This document shows, piece by piece, positions 8,069 through 18,800 of a stretch of 64,000 nucleotides of DNA (position 1 is its first letter; the number at the start of each line of letters is the position of its first letter). The stretch is from the NCBI RefSeq assembly GCF_965208485.1, contig NZ_OZ242344.1:3596001-3660000 (forward strand), given 5' to 3'. The stretch comes from Poriferisodalis sp965208485 (GTDB lineage: Bacteria; Actinomycetota; Acidimicrobiia; Acidimicrobiales; Poriferisodalaceae). Under the pieces are notes generated by a model. The model was given only the letters and a program-made list of their open reading frames with translations. It had not been told where the DNA came from and searched no databases. A program made the position numbers and the translations under genes.

Positions 8069-9100
8069 ATGAAAGCGATCCTGTTGCTGGGCGGCTTCGG
8101 CACCCGGCTGCGACCACTCACCAACGACACTCCGAAGCAGATGCTGCCGGTGTGCGGGCGTCCGATGATCGAGTGGGTCTGCGATCATCTCGCACGTCAC
8201 GGCGTCTCGGGGGTCGTGCTGTCGTTGGGCTACCGGGCCGAGGCGTTCACCGCGGCGTACCCATGTGGGCGCATCGGACAGCTCTCCTATGAGATAGCGG
8301 TCGAGCCTGAGCCCCGCGGCACCGCAGGAGCAGTGCGATTTGCCGCGGAGGCCGGCGCCGTCACGGGGACCTTTCTGGTGCTCAACGGCGACGTGCTCAC
8401 CGATCTCGATGTGAGAGTCCTCACGAGCGTGCATGAGACCTCGGGTGCCGAAGCAACCATCGCGCTGCAGTCGGTCGACGATCCGACGCCGTATGGCCTA
8501 GTGGTGACCGATCAGTCCGGGCGGGTGCTGTCGTTCTCGGAAAAGCCTGAGTCCCCTTCGGCCTCCGCGGCGGTGCCGGAAGGCGGGCGACCGACCGTCA
8601 ACGCTGGGACCTACGTGCTCACCTCACGCGTGCTGGATCGCATCGCGCCCGGCAGGCCCGTTTCGATCGAGCGGGAGATCTTCCCCCAAGTCGTCGCGGA
8701 TGGGGCGCTGGCGGCGTTGGTCTCGGACGCCTACTGGCTCGACACCGGCACCCCGCAGCAGTACTTGGCGGCCAATCTCGACATCCTCGAAGGTCGGCGG
8801 CCGAACGCGAGGGTGGTGGACGGCAGCGCGGCGCGCTCTGCGGTGATCCATCCCGATGCGCGCATCGGGATGGCGGTGATCGGCCGCGAGTGCGAGGTCG
8901 GTCCCGATGCCGTCGTGCAGCGATCGGTTCTCGCAGACGGCTGCCGCATCGAAGCGGACGCCGTCGTCGTGGACTCGGTGCTCGGCCCGGGTGCCGTCGT
9001 CGGCGCCGCAGCGGTGCTCACCGGGTACTCGGTCATCGGCGCCGGGGAACTGGTGCCGCCGGGCGCCCGTCTGCACGGAGTGCGCCAACCGGCCGCTTGA
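8069..9100 (+). CDS. manC: Mannose-1-phosphate guanylyltransferase-type NDP-sugar pyrophosphorylase
   Basis: Makes GDP-mannose from mannose-1-phosphate and GTP, by analogy with the mycobacterial enzyme (Rv3264c) that lies beside fbiA/fbiB. The 343-residue protein starts with the nucleotide-binding signature LLGGFGTRLRPLT and KQMLPV. LNGDVLTDLD gives the metal-binding Asp, and EKP follows. From about residue 250 there are left-handed beta-helix hexapeptide-like repeats. The substrate cannot be proven from sequence; glucose-1-phosphate thymidylyl/uridylyl activity is possible, but manB, gmd and fcl nearby favour mannose. It converges with cofE with only 3 bp between the stops. Confidence 0.85.
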   Translation: MKAILLLGGFGTRLRPLTNDTPKQMLPVCGRPMIEWVCDHLARHGVSGVVLSLGYRAEAFTAAYPCGRIGQLSYEIAVEPEPRGTAGAVRFAAEAGAVTGTFLVLNGDVLTDLDVRVLTSVHETSGAEATIALQSVDDPTPYGLVVTDQSGRVLSFSEKPESPSASAAVPEGGRPTVNAGTYVLTSRVLDRIAPGRPVSIEREIFPQVVADGALAALVSDAYWLDTGTPQQYLAANLDILEGRRPNARVVDGSAARSAVIHPDARIGMAVIGRECEVGPDAVVQRSVLADGCRIEADAVVVDSVLGPGAVVGAAAVLTGYSVIGAGELVPPGARLHGVRQPAA

Positions 9101-9103
9101 GAC

Positions 9104-9826
9104 CTACCTGAAAAGATCTTCCGCGGGATCGCGGATGATCTCGGAGCGCACCGAGGCCCGCCGCAGCCAGCCCGGATCGACGCCGCGCACGACGGCGACT
9201 GGGACGCCTCGGGCCTTGCCGCAGACCAAGTCGGCCGCCGAAGCGATCTCGTCGGCGACGCATACCTCGGTGACCAGCAGTTCGCGGCCGAGCGCGTCCT
9301 CGGTGCCCTTGAGATCGACGACGGCTGCAATGCCGGCACAGCCGATGGCCACATCGGTGACGCCGCGACGCCAAGGCCGGCCGAACGTATCGGAGATGAT
9401 CACCCCGACAGTGCGACCCGACAGCGCCCTGATGCGGTCGCGAATCTTGTTCGCAGAACGGTCGCTGTCGTCGGGCAGCAGTGCTGCGTAACCCCGTTCG
9501 ACGTTGGACAGGTCGATTCCCGCATTGGCGCAGATGAACCCGTGCTTGGTCTCGCTGATGATGAGATCGCCGCGGCGCCGCAGGATCCGCACCGACTCAC
9601 GTTCGACGAGGGGCTTGTGCGACAGCGGGTCGTCAGGGTCGATCCGGCACATGGCGCCCTCGGCCTTGGACACGATCTTCTGCGTCACCACCAGCACATC
9701 GCCATCGCGCAATCCGGTCGGAGGTCCGTTCGATGAGGCCTCGCAGGCGCTCCAGATGACGGCGCCCAGATCGTCGCCTCGGGCGATCTCGCCGATGCCT
9801 TCGAGGGGCAGCAACTCGATGGTCAC
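9104..9826 (-). CDS. cofE: Coenzyme F420-0:L-glutamate ligase
   Basis: GTP-dependent ligase that adds gamma-linked glutamates to F420-0 in the cytoplasm. The GTG at 9826 places the start just before IELLPLEGIGEI, the usual CofE beginning, giving 240 residues. An ATG at 9916 would add 30 Arg/Ala-rich residues without family features. Motifs seen are DGDVLVVTQKIVSKAEG, the HGFICANAGID segment and ISDTFGRPWRRGVTD. Mycobacterial FbiB carries an extra C-terminal nitroreductase-like domain; this protein is the single-domain form, so dehydro-F420 reduction must be encoded elsewhere. It lies downstream of cofD on the same strand. Confidence 0.9.
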   Translation of the reverse strand: MTIELLPLEGIGEIARGDDLGAVIWSACEASSNGPPTGLRDGDVLVVTQKIVSKAEGAMCRIDPDDPLSHKPLVERESVRILRRRGDLIISETKHGFICANAGIDLSNVERGYAALLPDDSDRSANKIRDRIRALSGRTVGVIISDTFGRPWRRGVTDVAIGCAGIAAVVDLKGTEDALGRELLVTEVCVADEIASAADLVCGKARGVPVAVVRGVDPGWLRRASVRSEIIRDPAEDLFR

Positions 9827-9937
9827 GCAATTCTCATTTCTCTCAGAAGCTGCGCCAATGGGCACAGTCGCGGCCCGAGCAGCCCGTGAGCGACAGCGAA
9901 CAAGAGCAGGAGACAACCGGCGCGGCAGCGAGAGGGT

Positions 9938-10930
9938 TCATTTCCTGGCGCGCCCGCTCATGGCGTGGAGCGTCGTGCGGGCCAATGCGACGGCCTGCTC
10001 CGGGATGCTCATGATCGTGTCGGTGACCACCGGTGACATCCCGGCGTCGAGCACTGCTGGGGCCAAGTCACGATCTGCGTTGTCCATCACCAACGTCCCG
10101 GCGAATTCGGCATAGAGACGGGCTACGCCGACGACACTGGGTTCGTGGCCCAGCTCACGCATCATCGCTCCGGCAGGTCCCTTGACGGATGCGCCGCCGA
10201 CGATGGGCGAGACCGCGACGACACTGCGGCGCCGCTGCGCCAGGATGTCGCGGACTCCCGGCACGTCCACCACGGGGCCGATCGACACGAACGGATTTGA
10301 CGGCGCCACCACCACGACGGCGGAGTGTTCCAGCGACTCGACAACGCCGGGCGCCGGACGGGCCGTTTCTATGCCTGCGAAACGGACGGAACGAATCGAG
10401 ATGCCGTGCTGTTGAGCCACGAAATAGTCTTGGAAGTCGATCTCTGCGGCGTCGGCAGGCTCGGCGGGCGTGATGCGAGTCCGGATCGGGTCGTCGCTGA
10501 CCGGCAGCAGTGTCAGTTCGAGGCCGAAACTGGCGGCGATCTCGCTGGTCACCTGCGAGAGCGATGCACCCTCGCTGCGGCGCTGTGTGCGGTAGAGGTG
10601 CAGCGCGAGGTCCAAGTCGCCGAGTTGGAACCAGTCCTGGCCGCCGAGGCGGCCGAGTTCGGTCAGCACGCGCCATGATTCGCCGGCGCGGCCCCAGCCC
10701 GTCTCGGGGTTGATCTGCTCCGCCAAGGTGTAGGTCACCGTGTCGAGGTCAGGGCTGATGCTCAGTCCGTGCAGCGTGAAGTCGTCGCCTACATTGACGA
10801 TGGCCGTCACATCGGCGGGCTGGTGCATGCGCACGAGTCCGCGGAGGAATCGAGACGCTCCGACGCCTCCGGCCAGCACGGCGATTGATGCGCCGCTGGC
10901 GACGGCCGTTGTCCGGTTTTTCTCCGACAC
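9938..10930 (-). CDS. cofD: 2-phospho-L-lactate (or PEP) transferase of F420 synthesis
   Basis: Transfers the activated phospho-lactyl/enolpyruvyl group to Fo to give F420-0 or its dehydro form. The 330-residue protein has the N-terminal AVLAGGVGASRFLRG nucleotide loop, NVGDDF, SPDLDTVTYTLA, the WFQLGDLDLA segment and the C-terminal VVAPSNPFVSIGPVV motif, all characteristic of CofD/FbiA. It is followed by cofE after a 111-bp gap to the chosen GTG. Together the pair shows that this organism makes F420. The Fo synthase genes are not in the window. Confidence 0.93.
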   Translation of the reverse strand: MSEKNRTTAVASGASIAVLAGGVGASRFLRGLVRMHQPADVTAIVNVGDDFTLHGLSISPDLDTVTYTLAEQINPETGWGRAGESWRVLTELGRLGGQDWFQLGDLDLALHLYRTQRRSEGASLSQVTSEIAASFGLELTLLPVSDDPIRTRITPAEPADAAEIDFQDYFVAQQHGISIRSVRFAGIETARPAPGVVESLEHSAVVVVAPSNPFVSIGPVVDVPGVRDILAQRRRSVVAVSPIVGGASVKGPAGAMMRELGHEPSVVGVARLYAEFAGTLVMDNADRDLAPAVLDAGMSPVVTDTIMSIPEQAVALARTTLHAMSGRARK

Positions 10931-10954
10931 CGGCGCGACGCTACTGACGCATGC

Positions 10955-12448
10955 TCAGGCTGCAGGGCGGCAGTCAGGATCCGGCGCCGGCGAACTCCGG
11001 GCGAAAGACGCCATGACGGTGGCCGAGCTGGGGCTGTCCGAAGGCCGGCTCGCTGCGACAGTCGCCCCGATCGCATCTGAGGGCGTCGCGTAGCTGGGAG
11101 GGCTCCACACCTCATAACCGCTGCCGTCGGCGCGTACCTGCACCTCATGCAGAACGGTGTTCTGCAGTCCCGAGACGGTCACGGGAGAGTTGACGCCCCG
11201 AATCGTGACCCAGTCCCCGCCGACCGGCCGGTATCTGATGCGGTAGGCGGACGGACCGGTGCTGCCGACAGCGGCCGGTGCCTTCCAGCGGATCTCCAAT
11301 GCGCCGTTGAACGGCAGCACTGCCACGTCACGTGGCACTCCGGCTGCGTCCGTGCGGGGGTCGCATTCCCGGTTGAGGCCCCTCAGCGCATCGGTTGCTG
11401 CCGCCGCTGCGGTATCGGACACGGCCGCCGGCCCGCCGAAGATCGTGAGTCCGACGGTGCCCGCATCGGGAACCGAGCCGGCCAGGAATCCGCGCGTCGC
11501 ATCGGGCAGGGCTGGCCCGGACAGCAGCATCGGCGCCCGGCGCAGGCCCAGCAATGCGCCGCCGACCAGTGCGTCGGGGAACTTCCGGCCGTCGGCGAGT
11601 CCGAACTCGTCCGACCCGAAGCAGCGATCAGCGAGCGCTCTGGCGACCTCCGCAGCAGTCTCGAAGCGATCCTGCCCCCACAGCCGCTGGACTCTGACAT
11701 CAAGAGCAGAAAGCTCAGCCTCGACCGAGTCCGCGACCGCCGCCGGTCCGCCCGCAATCAACACCTGTTCGATGGCGTAGTCGCCGACGAATTCCCCGAC
11801 AGCAGCGTGCAACTCGTCGGGTGTGGTGAGCAGAACCGGATGCGGACCCGAGAAGGCGAGCGGCGACAGCGCCAGTGCGTCAGCGAACTCCTCCCCGGTC
11901 GCCAGCAGGGCGGTGCGTCGACCGTCGCCGCAGAAGCTGCCGATCTGGTCGGCGTCGATCTCGCGGGCGATGGCGACCACGGTCCGGTAGCGGTCGGCAC
12001 CCTCCAGCCGCTCAAGCTTGCCGCTGATCAAGCCCGCCAGCATGTTCTCTGCCTCGACAGAGACAGAGTCGGCATCACCGACGATGATGATGTCGTCGAT
12101 CCGGTGCATCTCGATGAAGCTGCGGGTCGCGGGGTGCAGTGCATCTGGCGGTGACAGCAGGATCGGTGCGTTGTGCACCTGTGCCAGCGGGGTGGCTGCC
12201 AGTGCGTCGGCGAAGGTCTCTCCTGAGGCCACGATGGCCGTGTCGATCGGTCCGACGGCAGATGCGTATATCTCTGCTACCGCCGCTGCCGTCTCGTAGC
12301 GGTCGGCACCCCACAGCCGGTCCACGTCGACACTCGATGCTGCGTCGGCTGCGTGTGCGATGCCGACGACCGCAGTACTGGCCAGCAGCATGGCAGTCGC
12401 CGCGCGTCGCAGGCGAATCCATCCGCGGAGGCTGAGTCGATGTCTCAT
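10955..12448 (-). CDS. Secreted protein with three cell wall-binding type 2 repeats and an FN3-like domain
   Basis: A 497-residue exported protein. The ATG at 12448 begins a classic signal peptide (basic start, hydrophobic core, cleavage near AHAADA, residue about 36). Three CW_binding_2 repeats follow, each opening with a G-x-DR-[YF]-x-T motif: GADRYETA, GADRYRTV and GQDRFETA. Each contains a 'FADALA'-like and a 'VGG/VGD'-like segment. After a linker, about 100 residues resemble a fibronectin type III fold (ALEIRWKAP ... YRIRYRPVGGDW ... HEVQVRADG). No catalytic domain is visible, so I infer an adhesive or structural wall protein. It is divergent from gmd and ends 25 bp from cofD. Confidence 0.85.
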   Translation of the reverse strand: MRHRLSLRGWIRLRRAATAMLLASTAVVGIAHAADAASSVDVDRLWGADRYETAAAVAEIYASAVGPIDTAIVASGETFADALAATPLAQVHNAPILLSPPDALHPATRSFIEMHRIDDIIIVGDADSVSVEAENMLAGLISGKLERLEGADRYRTVVAIAREIDADQIGSFCGDGRRTALLATGEEFADALALSPLAFSGPHPVLLTTPDELHAAVGEFVGDYAIEQVLIAGGPAAVADSVEAELSALDVRVQRLWGQDRFETAAEVARALADRCFGSDEFGLADGRKFPDALVGGALLGLRRAPMLLSGPALPDATRGFLAGSVPDAGTVGLTIFGGPAAVSDTAAAAATDALRGLNRECDPRTDAAGVPRDVAVLPFNGALEIRWKAPAAVGSTGPSAYRIRYRPVGGDWVTIRGVNSPVTVSGLQNTVLHEVQVRADGSGYEVWSPPSYATPSDAIGATVAASRPSDSPSSATVMASFARSSPAPDPDCRPAA

Positions 12449-12590
12449 TCGCGGCACCGTACCGGGATCCGTCGGCGACGCGAGTGAGACCAGCTTCGTC
12501 TCAGGGCTGATGTCACAGCGTCGGGGATGACCCGTACCCTGACCGTTGCCTCGCGCGCCTGCGGGGAGATCGGAGAACCGGAGCCGACCC

Positions 12591-13571
12591 GTGCCGACGG
12601 CCCTCATCACCGGAATCACCGGCCAGGACGGCCAGTACCTGGCCGAGCACTTGCACGGCGAGGGATACCGGGTCGTCGGGCTCATCACCGGTCAGCACAA
12701 TCCGCGTTCGGAGACAGTGGCCGCCGATCTGCCCTATGTCGAACTCGTGCCGGGCGACCTTGCCGATCTCGCGTCCCTCATCGCGGCGCTCGAATACACC
12801 CAGCCCGACGAGGTGTACAACCTCGGCGCGATCAGCTTCGTGGCGCTGTCGTTCAAGCAGCCCGAGCTGACCGCCAACATCACCGGTCTGGGGGTGCTGC
12901 GCCTGCTCGAGGCGATCCGGCTGGTGGGCGGCGTGGACAACCCGATCCGCTTCTACCAGGCCTCCTCCAGCGAGATGTTCGGCAAGGTGCGCGAGACGCC
13001 TCAGAACGAGCTGACGCCGCTGCACCCGCGGAGTCCGTACGGCTCGGCGAAGGTGTTCGGCCACCACACCACGGTGAACTACCGCGAGAGCTACGGGCTG
13101 TTCGCCTGCAGCGGCATCCTGTTCAACCACGAGTCGCCGCGGCGCGGGCTAGAGTTCGTGACGCGCAAGGTCACCAACGCCGTGGCGCGCATCAAGCTTG
13201 GCTTGCAGGAGGAGGTGGCACTCGGGAACCTCGATGCCAAGCGCGACTGGGGTTTCGCCGGTGACTACGTGCGTGCCATGCATCTGATGCTCCGCCAGCC
13301 CGAGCCTGACGACTATGTCATCGCGACCGGCACGACCCACGCAGTGCGCGACTTCGTGCAGCTTGCATTCGCTGCTGCAGGCATCGATGACTGGGAGCGC
13401 CATGTGCGGATCGATCCGAGGTTCTTCCGGCCTGCCGAGGTCGACCTGCTTGTGGGCGATGCGTCCAAGGCTGCGCGTGTGCTGGGGTGGGCGCCCCGGA
13501 TGTCGTTCGAGGATCTGGTGATGGCCATGGTCACGAACGACATCAAGATCGAGCGGCGCAAGCTGCAGTGA
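12591..13571 (+). CDS. gmd: GDP-mannose 4,6-dehydratase
   Basis: Short-chain dehydrogenase (326 residues) converting GDP-mannose to GDP-4-keto-6-deoxymannose. The GITGQDGQYLAE motif at residues 8-19 is diagnostic of the family. The catalytic SSSE and YGSAK motifs follow, with FNHESPRRG and GNLDAKRDWG substrate-site motifs. The GTG at 12591 is chosen because family proteins begin right before the nucleotide motif and GGAG lies upstream; an ATG 15 codons earlier is the alternative. Its partner, GDP-fucose synthase, lies 26 kb away (39916), so the pathway is split. It follows a divergent gap of 142 bp. Confidence 0.92.
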   Translation: MPTALITGITGQDGQYLAEHLHGEGYRVVGLITGQHNPRSETVAADLPYVELVPGDLADLASLIAALEYTQPDEVYNLGAISFVALSFKQPELTANITGLGVLRLLEAIRLVGGVDNPIRFYQASSSEMFGKVRETPQNELTPLHPRSPYGSAKVFGHHTTVNYRESYGLFACSGILFNHESPRRGLEFVTRKVTNAVARIKLGLQEEVALGNLDAKRDWGFAGDYVRAMHLMLRQPEPDDYVIATGTTHAVRDFVQLAFAAAGIDDWERHVRIDPRFFRPAEVDLLVGDASKAARVLGWAPRMSFEDLVMAMVTNDIKIERRKLQ

Positions 13572-13684
13572 CGACTCCGAAGCGAGCATCCTGTCCGTTT
13601 GACAGCAGGCTGAGCCGTCGCGGGCGGGCGTCAGTCGGCGTGATATCCGACGGTCGCCGCCTGCGGGCAGGTACCACTACAGGG

Positions 13685-15859
13685 GTGCAGGAACTCCCCG
13701 ACAGGCTGCGTCGCGCCGTGGCCGTGGCCGTGGCGTGTGCGGTGGCGTGTGCGGTGGCGGCAGGATCGCTGGCGTTTGCAGCGTCGCCCGCAGGCGCTCA
13801 GCAGGCGGAGCTGGCGCCAAGCGTCATCATCGTGGAGGGCCGCGGATTCGGGCACGGAAACGGTCTCAGCCAGTGGGGTGCGCTGGGCTACGCGGTGGAC
13901 CATCGCTGGACCAGCGACCAGATCGTCCAGCACTACTACGGCAACACGGTCCGCTTGGACGTGTCCGATCCCGACATCTGGGTGCATCTCGCACGCAACG
14001 ACCGCAACGATCTGCTCGTCACCTCAGCGTCAGCGTTCGCCGTGGCCGGACACCAGTTCGACGGCGGCGAGGTCGTGCGGATAGGCGTCAGCTCGGGCAG
14101 TTTCTGGGTGCGTTCGAACAGTGGCTGTGGGCGCCGGGGCGACTTGGTGTCCGATGGGCTCGAAGCTTCGAGTCGTCGCGGCGACCGCTACGTCGAAGCG
14201 GTCCCGTCGGCCGACGACTACTCCGTGGACGATCAGTCCCAGTTCTTGGTCATGATTCTCTGTGACGGCCTCGACACAGCGGTGGAATCGTCGCGGATCG
14301 CCTACCGGGGCAGCCTCGGCGTGTTGGACCAGAACGGCCCGTACTCGTTCAACCGGGTCCCGCTGGAGCAGTACCTGCGTGGCGTCGTGCCCCGCGAGAG
14401 CAGGCCGGCGTGGGGAGCTTTGGGTGATGGGCGCGGCATCGCAGCTCTTGAGGCGCAGGCCATTGCGGCTCGGTCGTACGTGCTGTCGCTCGCCGCGTCA
14501 CGAGAAAAGCTGGGGAGGTTCACCGACACCTGCGACAACGCGAGATGCCAGGTGTATGACGGTGCCGCACGAGACGGGCAGGCGCTCGATCACGGCATCC
14601 AGTACATCCACACCAACACGGCGATCCTTTCCACTGCGGGACATATACGCGTCCATGACGACGGATCTATCGCGTTCACCGAGTTTCACGCTTCGAGCGG
14701 CGGTTGGACGGTTGGACTCGACGAGGGTTCCCGATTCCCCGGCGTCCAGGATCTCGGCGACTCGACTGTCGGCAATTCCAACCATGCATGGGAATTCCGT
14801 ATCAGCAGATCGGACATCGAGGCGGCCTATCCGAGCATCGGCAGCTTGGTCTGCATCGAAGTCACGCACCGCAACGGCAACGGAGCGTGGGGCGGGCGGA
14901 CCCGCGGCATGCGCATCGTGGGAACCGACGGCGTCGAGGATTTCGAAGGGCACTCCGGTGTGGTCGGCGGGCAATGGAACCGGTGGGCACGCGATCCTTT
15001 CCGCAAGCAGTTCTCCCTCAGGTCTGACTGGTACCGCTTCCCCCAGTTCCCCGACGGCCAGCCCTGCGAGCGTCCCGCATCCGTGATCGGGGATCCCTCG
15101 ACGGTGACAGCCCGCCCTGGTCTCTGGGTGCTGAAGTCTGACGGCACTGTCATCGCTGACGGCGCCGCGGAGCACCTGGGCGACGGAACGCTGCCGTCGA
15201 CATCCGACAGGTTCGCGGCGATGGCGGCCCATCCGGATGGGGACGGTTACTGGCTTGCGACCTCCGGCGGCGATGTCCAGTCCTTCGGCAGCGCCGCATA
15301 TCACGGCAACGCGGTCGGCGCCGGGGGTCCCGGATCTGTCGTTGCGATGGCGGCCCATCCGGATGGGGACGGTTACTGGCTTGCAACCGGTCAGGGCGAC
15401 GTATTCGCCTTCGGCAAGGCGGGGCACTGGGGCGCGATCGCGCACCTCCGGCTGGCAGCCGAAGTCGTCGACATCGAGTCCTCTCCGACCGGCGACGGCT
15501 ACTGGCTGGCGCTGGACGACGGACGCGTCTTGGCATTCGGCGACGCGCGGGATCTCGGCTGCGGGCCGCTGCTTCGCACCGGCACGGCAGGCATCGGTCT
15601 TGCCGTCGGACCCGATGGCGGGGGCTACTGGATCGCCGGCGCTGACACGGCCGTGCATGCCATCGGCGCGGCAGATCATCTTGGCGATCGCGCCTCCCGC
15701 CAGAATCGCCTGCGAACGGTCGCGATCGCCGCGACTGCCACCGGAGACGGCTACTGGCTGGTGTGGAGCGACGGCACCAGCTTCAACTACGGGGACGCGC
15801 CTGACTACCGCACCTCCCGTGCCGGACCCGGCGTTGTCGCTGCTTCCTCGGTGAGGTAG
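13685..15859 (+). CDS. Secreted SpoIID/LytB-domain protein with C-terminal GYWL repeats
   Basis: Exported protein of about 724 residues. The GTG at 13685 directly precedes a signal peptide (Arg-rich start, long Ala/Val core, cleavage near SPAGAQQ); a GTG at 13640 is an alternative. An N-terminal segment with GRGFGHGNGLSQWGA and the SpoIID core (YRGSLGV, VPLEQYLRGVVPRE, LEAQAIAARSYVL) are typical of SpoIID/LytB amidase-enhancer or lytic transglycosylase-like domains. The last 260 residues hold five or six units of the 'GDGYWLA...G.V..FG.A' type common in actinobacterial secreted proteins. The catalytic Glu in PRE is present. Two repeats share 41 identical bases. Likely role: peptidoglycan remodelling or wall association. 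Confidence 0.85.
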   Translation: MQELPDRLRRAVAVAVACAVACAVAAGSLAFAASPAGAQQAELAPSVIIVEGRGFGHGNGLSQWGALGYAVDHRWTSDQIVQHYYGNTVRLDVSDPDIWVHLARNDRNDLLVTSASAFAVAGHQFDGGEVVRIGVSSGSFWVRSNSGCGRRGDLVSDGLEASSRRGDRYVEAVPSADDYSVDDQSQFLVMILCDGLDTAVESSRIAYRGSLGVLDQNGPYSFNRVPLEQYLRGVVPRESRPAWGALGDGRGIAALEAQAIAARSYVLSLAASREKLGRFTDTCDNARCQVYDGAARDGQALDHGIQYIHTNTAILSTAGHIRVHDDGSIAFTEFHASSGGWTVGLDEGSRFPGVQDLGDSTVGNSNHAWEFRISRSDIEAAYPSIGSLVCIEVTHRNGNGAWGGRTRGMRIVGTDGVEDFEGHSGVVGGQWNRWARDPFRKQFSLRSDWYRFPQFPDGQPCERPASVIGDPSTVTARPGLWVLKSDGTVIADGAAEHLGDGTLPSTSDRFAAMAAHPDGDGYWLATSGGDVQSFGSAAYHGNAVGAGGPGSVVAMAAHPDGDGYWLATGQGDVFAFGKAGHWGAIAHLRLAAEVVDIESSPTGDGYWLALDDGRVLAFGDARDLGCGPLLRTGTAGIGLAVGPDGGGYWIAGADTAVHAIGAADHLGDRASRQNRLRTVAIAATATGDGYWLVWSDGTSFNYGDAPDYRTSRAGPGVVAASSVR
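15218..15384. repeat. 41-bp perfect direct repeat inside the SpoIID-like gene
   Basis: Bases 15218-15258 and 15344-15384 are identical, with copies 126 bp (42 codons) apart. They encode the core of two adjacent GYWL-type repeats. The intervening sequence differs. Identity at synonymous positions points to recent duplication or gene conversion. Confidence 0.9.
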
Positions 15860-15884
15860 GGAACCTGCCGGGAGTGGCTTCGCG

Positions 15885-18800
15885 ATGAACTCGGATCCTT
15901 CGGCGAGGGCGATGCAGCCGGACGTCGCAGACCTCCCAGCATTGGCCTCACTGCCTGCGGTGGCGGCGATCGTCACCGCAGGAGATCGATGGTCCGACAC
16001 AGAGGCGGCCTTGCGGACATTGGCGGCGCAGGACTACACCCGCCTTGCCGTCTTGGTGCTCTGCGACGCCGAGAGGCCCCAAGGCCGTCGGGTCCGAGAA
16101 GTGCTGCCCACCGCCGCGGTCGCGAACCGCGTGTCGTCCAGCAGCCATCTGCGCCGTGGGTCTCACCGGCATCGCTCCGGCGCTCTGAACAACCGGGGTG
16201 CGTCGCTGGTCCGGGGGGCCGACTATCTCCTGTTCCTCACAGATCATGTCGCGCTGGCGCCGGATGCCATCAGCGTCCTGATCGAGGATGTCGAAAGTGC
16301 CGAGGACGCCTCGGGCCGGGTCGTCGGCGTCGCGGGTCCCAAGCTGCTGGATGCCGACGACGGCATGACGCTGTGTGACCTGGGCGGTACTGCGGACCGG
16401 CTCGGCGTGAGGATTCCGATCGCGAACCAAGGCGAGTTGGACCAAGCCCAGCACGACGGAGCCCGCGATGTCTTCGTGGCCCCGACCGAAGCCATGCTGG
16501 TGAGAGAGGACGTGTTCCGCATGGTCGGCGGCTTCGACGCGCACCTCGATGGCGACGGCGCCGCGGTCGACCTGTGCTGGCGGATACATCTCGCCGGCTC
16601 GCGGGTCCGTGTCGTGCCGACTGCCACTGGCCTGCTGCGAAGCGGGCCGCCCCGGGCCGCGCACGGGCCCTCAGTGCGCCAGCACGAGCATCGAGCTCGG
16701 CTGCGAACCGTGCTCAAGTGCTACGGCTGGGTGTACCTGCTGCCGACGGTCGTGCTCGCAGCGTTCCTCGCGTTGGGTGAGATGCTCTTTGCGGCGCTGC
16801 GCGGTCGATTCGCTCAGGCCTCCGATGTGGTGCTGGCGTGGGCATGGAATGCGCGGCAGCTTCCGGGCACGTTCTCATTGCGGGGCGCCGCCAAGCGCTG
16901 CCGACGCGTGCGGGATGCCGACTTGCGTCGAATGCAGCAGGGCGGCTCGGTGCGGGTGGCCGATTGGTTTCGCTACCGCCTGAGCCCCGAAGGCGGTCTG
17001 GCGGCGCGTACCACGATCGACGAGAGCATTCTCGGCACATGGCGACGCAACGCGCACCGCACGGTGTGGGTGGTCTGGGCGCTGGTGCTTGGCGGGATCT
17101 TCTTCGGGTCCCGCGGTCTGCTGATCGGCGGCATCCCGGCATACGGCCAGTTCGCGCGCTTCGCTGACGCATCGACGATGCTCGGCGCCTACTTGGAGGG
17201 TTGGCGCGACAACGCGGTCGGCGATGCGGGGATCGGCCATCCCGCGATGGGTCTGCTGGGCATCGGCGGGTTCATCGTGCTGGGTGCGGTCGGGCTGCTG
17301 CGTCACATCGCCGTCTGGGGTCTGCTGGTGGTCGGCCTGGTGGGCATGTGGAAGCTCTGCGCCTCGACGGCCAGCCGCAATGGACGGCTGTACGCCCTCG
17401 CGCTGTACGCATCTTGCCCTTTGCCCTACAACGCACTGGCCAGCGGACGCTGGGACGTGCTGCTGGCTTACGGAGTCGCACCCTCGGTCGTGCTGTGCGT
17501 CAGCCGCTTGATGGGCGCCTCGGAGGTTGGCCCTTCGGGAGACGGGCACCGGCGAGCGACATCTGCCCGGGTGGCGTCGCTCGGGCTGCTGCTCGCCGTC
17601 GCGGCGGCATTCGAGCCATCTGTCGTGCTGCTTGGCGCGGCTGCGGCGGTGGTTCTGGCAGCGGCGGAGACCCTCAGGCGGTCCGTCAGCCGCTCGTCAC
17701 CTGGAACGCCTGCACTCGGGCTGCTGCTGGTCGTCGGTGCTGCGGCCCTCGCGGTGCTCGCACACGTTCCTTGGATGCTCGAGTTCGATTCGCTGGTGGA
17801 CTATCTGGAGGTCTCGCTGGGCAGCCCGACCGCCTCTGCGCCGGACTCGCTCGGTGAGCTCCTGCGTTTCCAGACGGGACCGCTGGGCGAGTCGGCGCTC
17901 GGCTGGGGGATGCTCGCAGCCGCGGCCGTGCCGCTCTTGGTCGCGCGGGCGCGCCGGTTGTGGTGGGCGGTACGGGCGTGGCTGGTCGGGCTGGCGGGCT
18001 TCGCCGGGGCTTGGGCCGTCACGGCGGGATGGACGGATGGCCTGTGGGCGGGCGCGCCGCTCGGGGATTCGCTGGCCGAGATCTCCCTGGTGCTCGGTGC
18101 AGTAGGTCTTTGCTGGGCGGCTGCCGTCGGCCCGACGTCCTTGGCGGCTTCGGACGGCGACACCTCGCAGCGCGCGCGCGGCTCGATGGTCCTCATCAGC
18201 GGTATCGCCGTAGGGGCGATGGTGCTGCCCACAGCTTGGGCAGCACTTGACGGGAACTGGTCCGCGCCGACTTTCGACCATCGGGTGCCGCTGGGACTCG
18301 TCGACGATCGCGATGTCGGACCCGACTATCGCGTCCTCTGGCTGGGCGCACCGGAGGTCTTGCCGCTGCGCGGCTGGGATCTGGGCATGGACGGACTTGC
18401 CGCGGGCACGTCGGTTCGCGGCTATCCCGATGTGCGGCACCAATGGGCGACCCCCGGGACGACCGGCAACGAGCGGCTCCTGGCTGCGGTCAGGGTCGGA
18501 CTGGCCGGCGACACCCTGCGGATGGGACGGCTGCTGGGATCGTTCGGCATCAGGTATGTCGTTGTGGTGGAACGATCGGGTCCGTCGTACTCCGCAGGCA
18601 TCGAGCGGCCAATTGCTCCGGAGACTGCCGAAGCCTTGGCCTCCCAGATCGATCTGCGGCCGCTGGCCGTCGATCCGTCGGTGCAGGTGTTCCGCAACGA
18701 GGCCTGGTGGTCGACGCGGGCGCAATTCTCTCAGCCCATCGGGCCGGGTTTCGCCATCGACCAGACAGATCTCGTAGTGAGCGACCTGAGCGATGGAATC

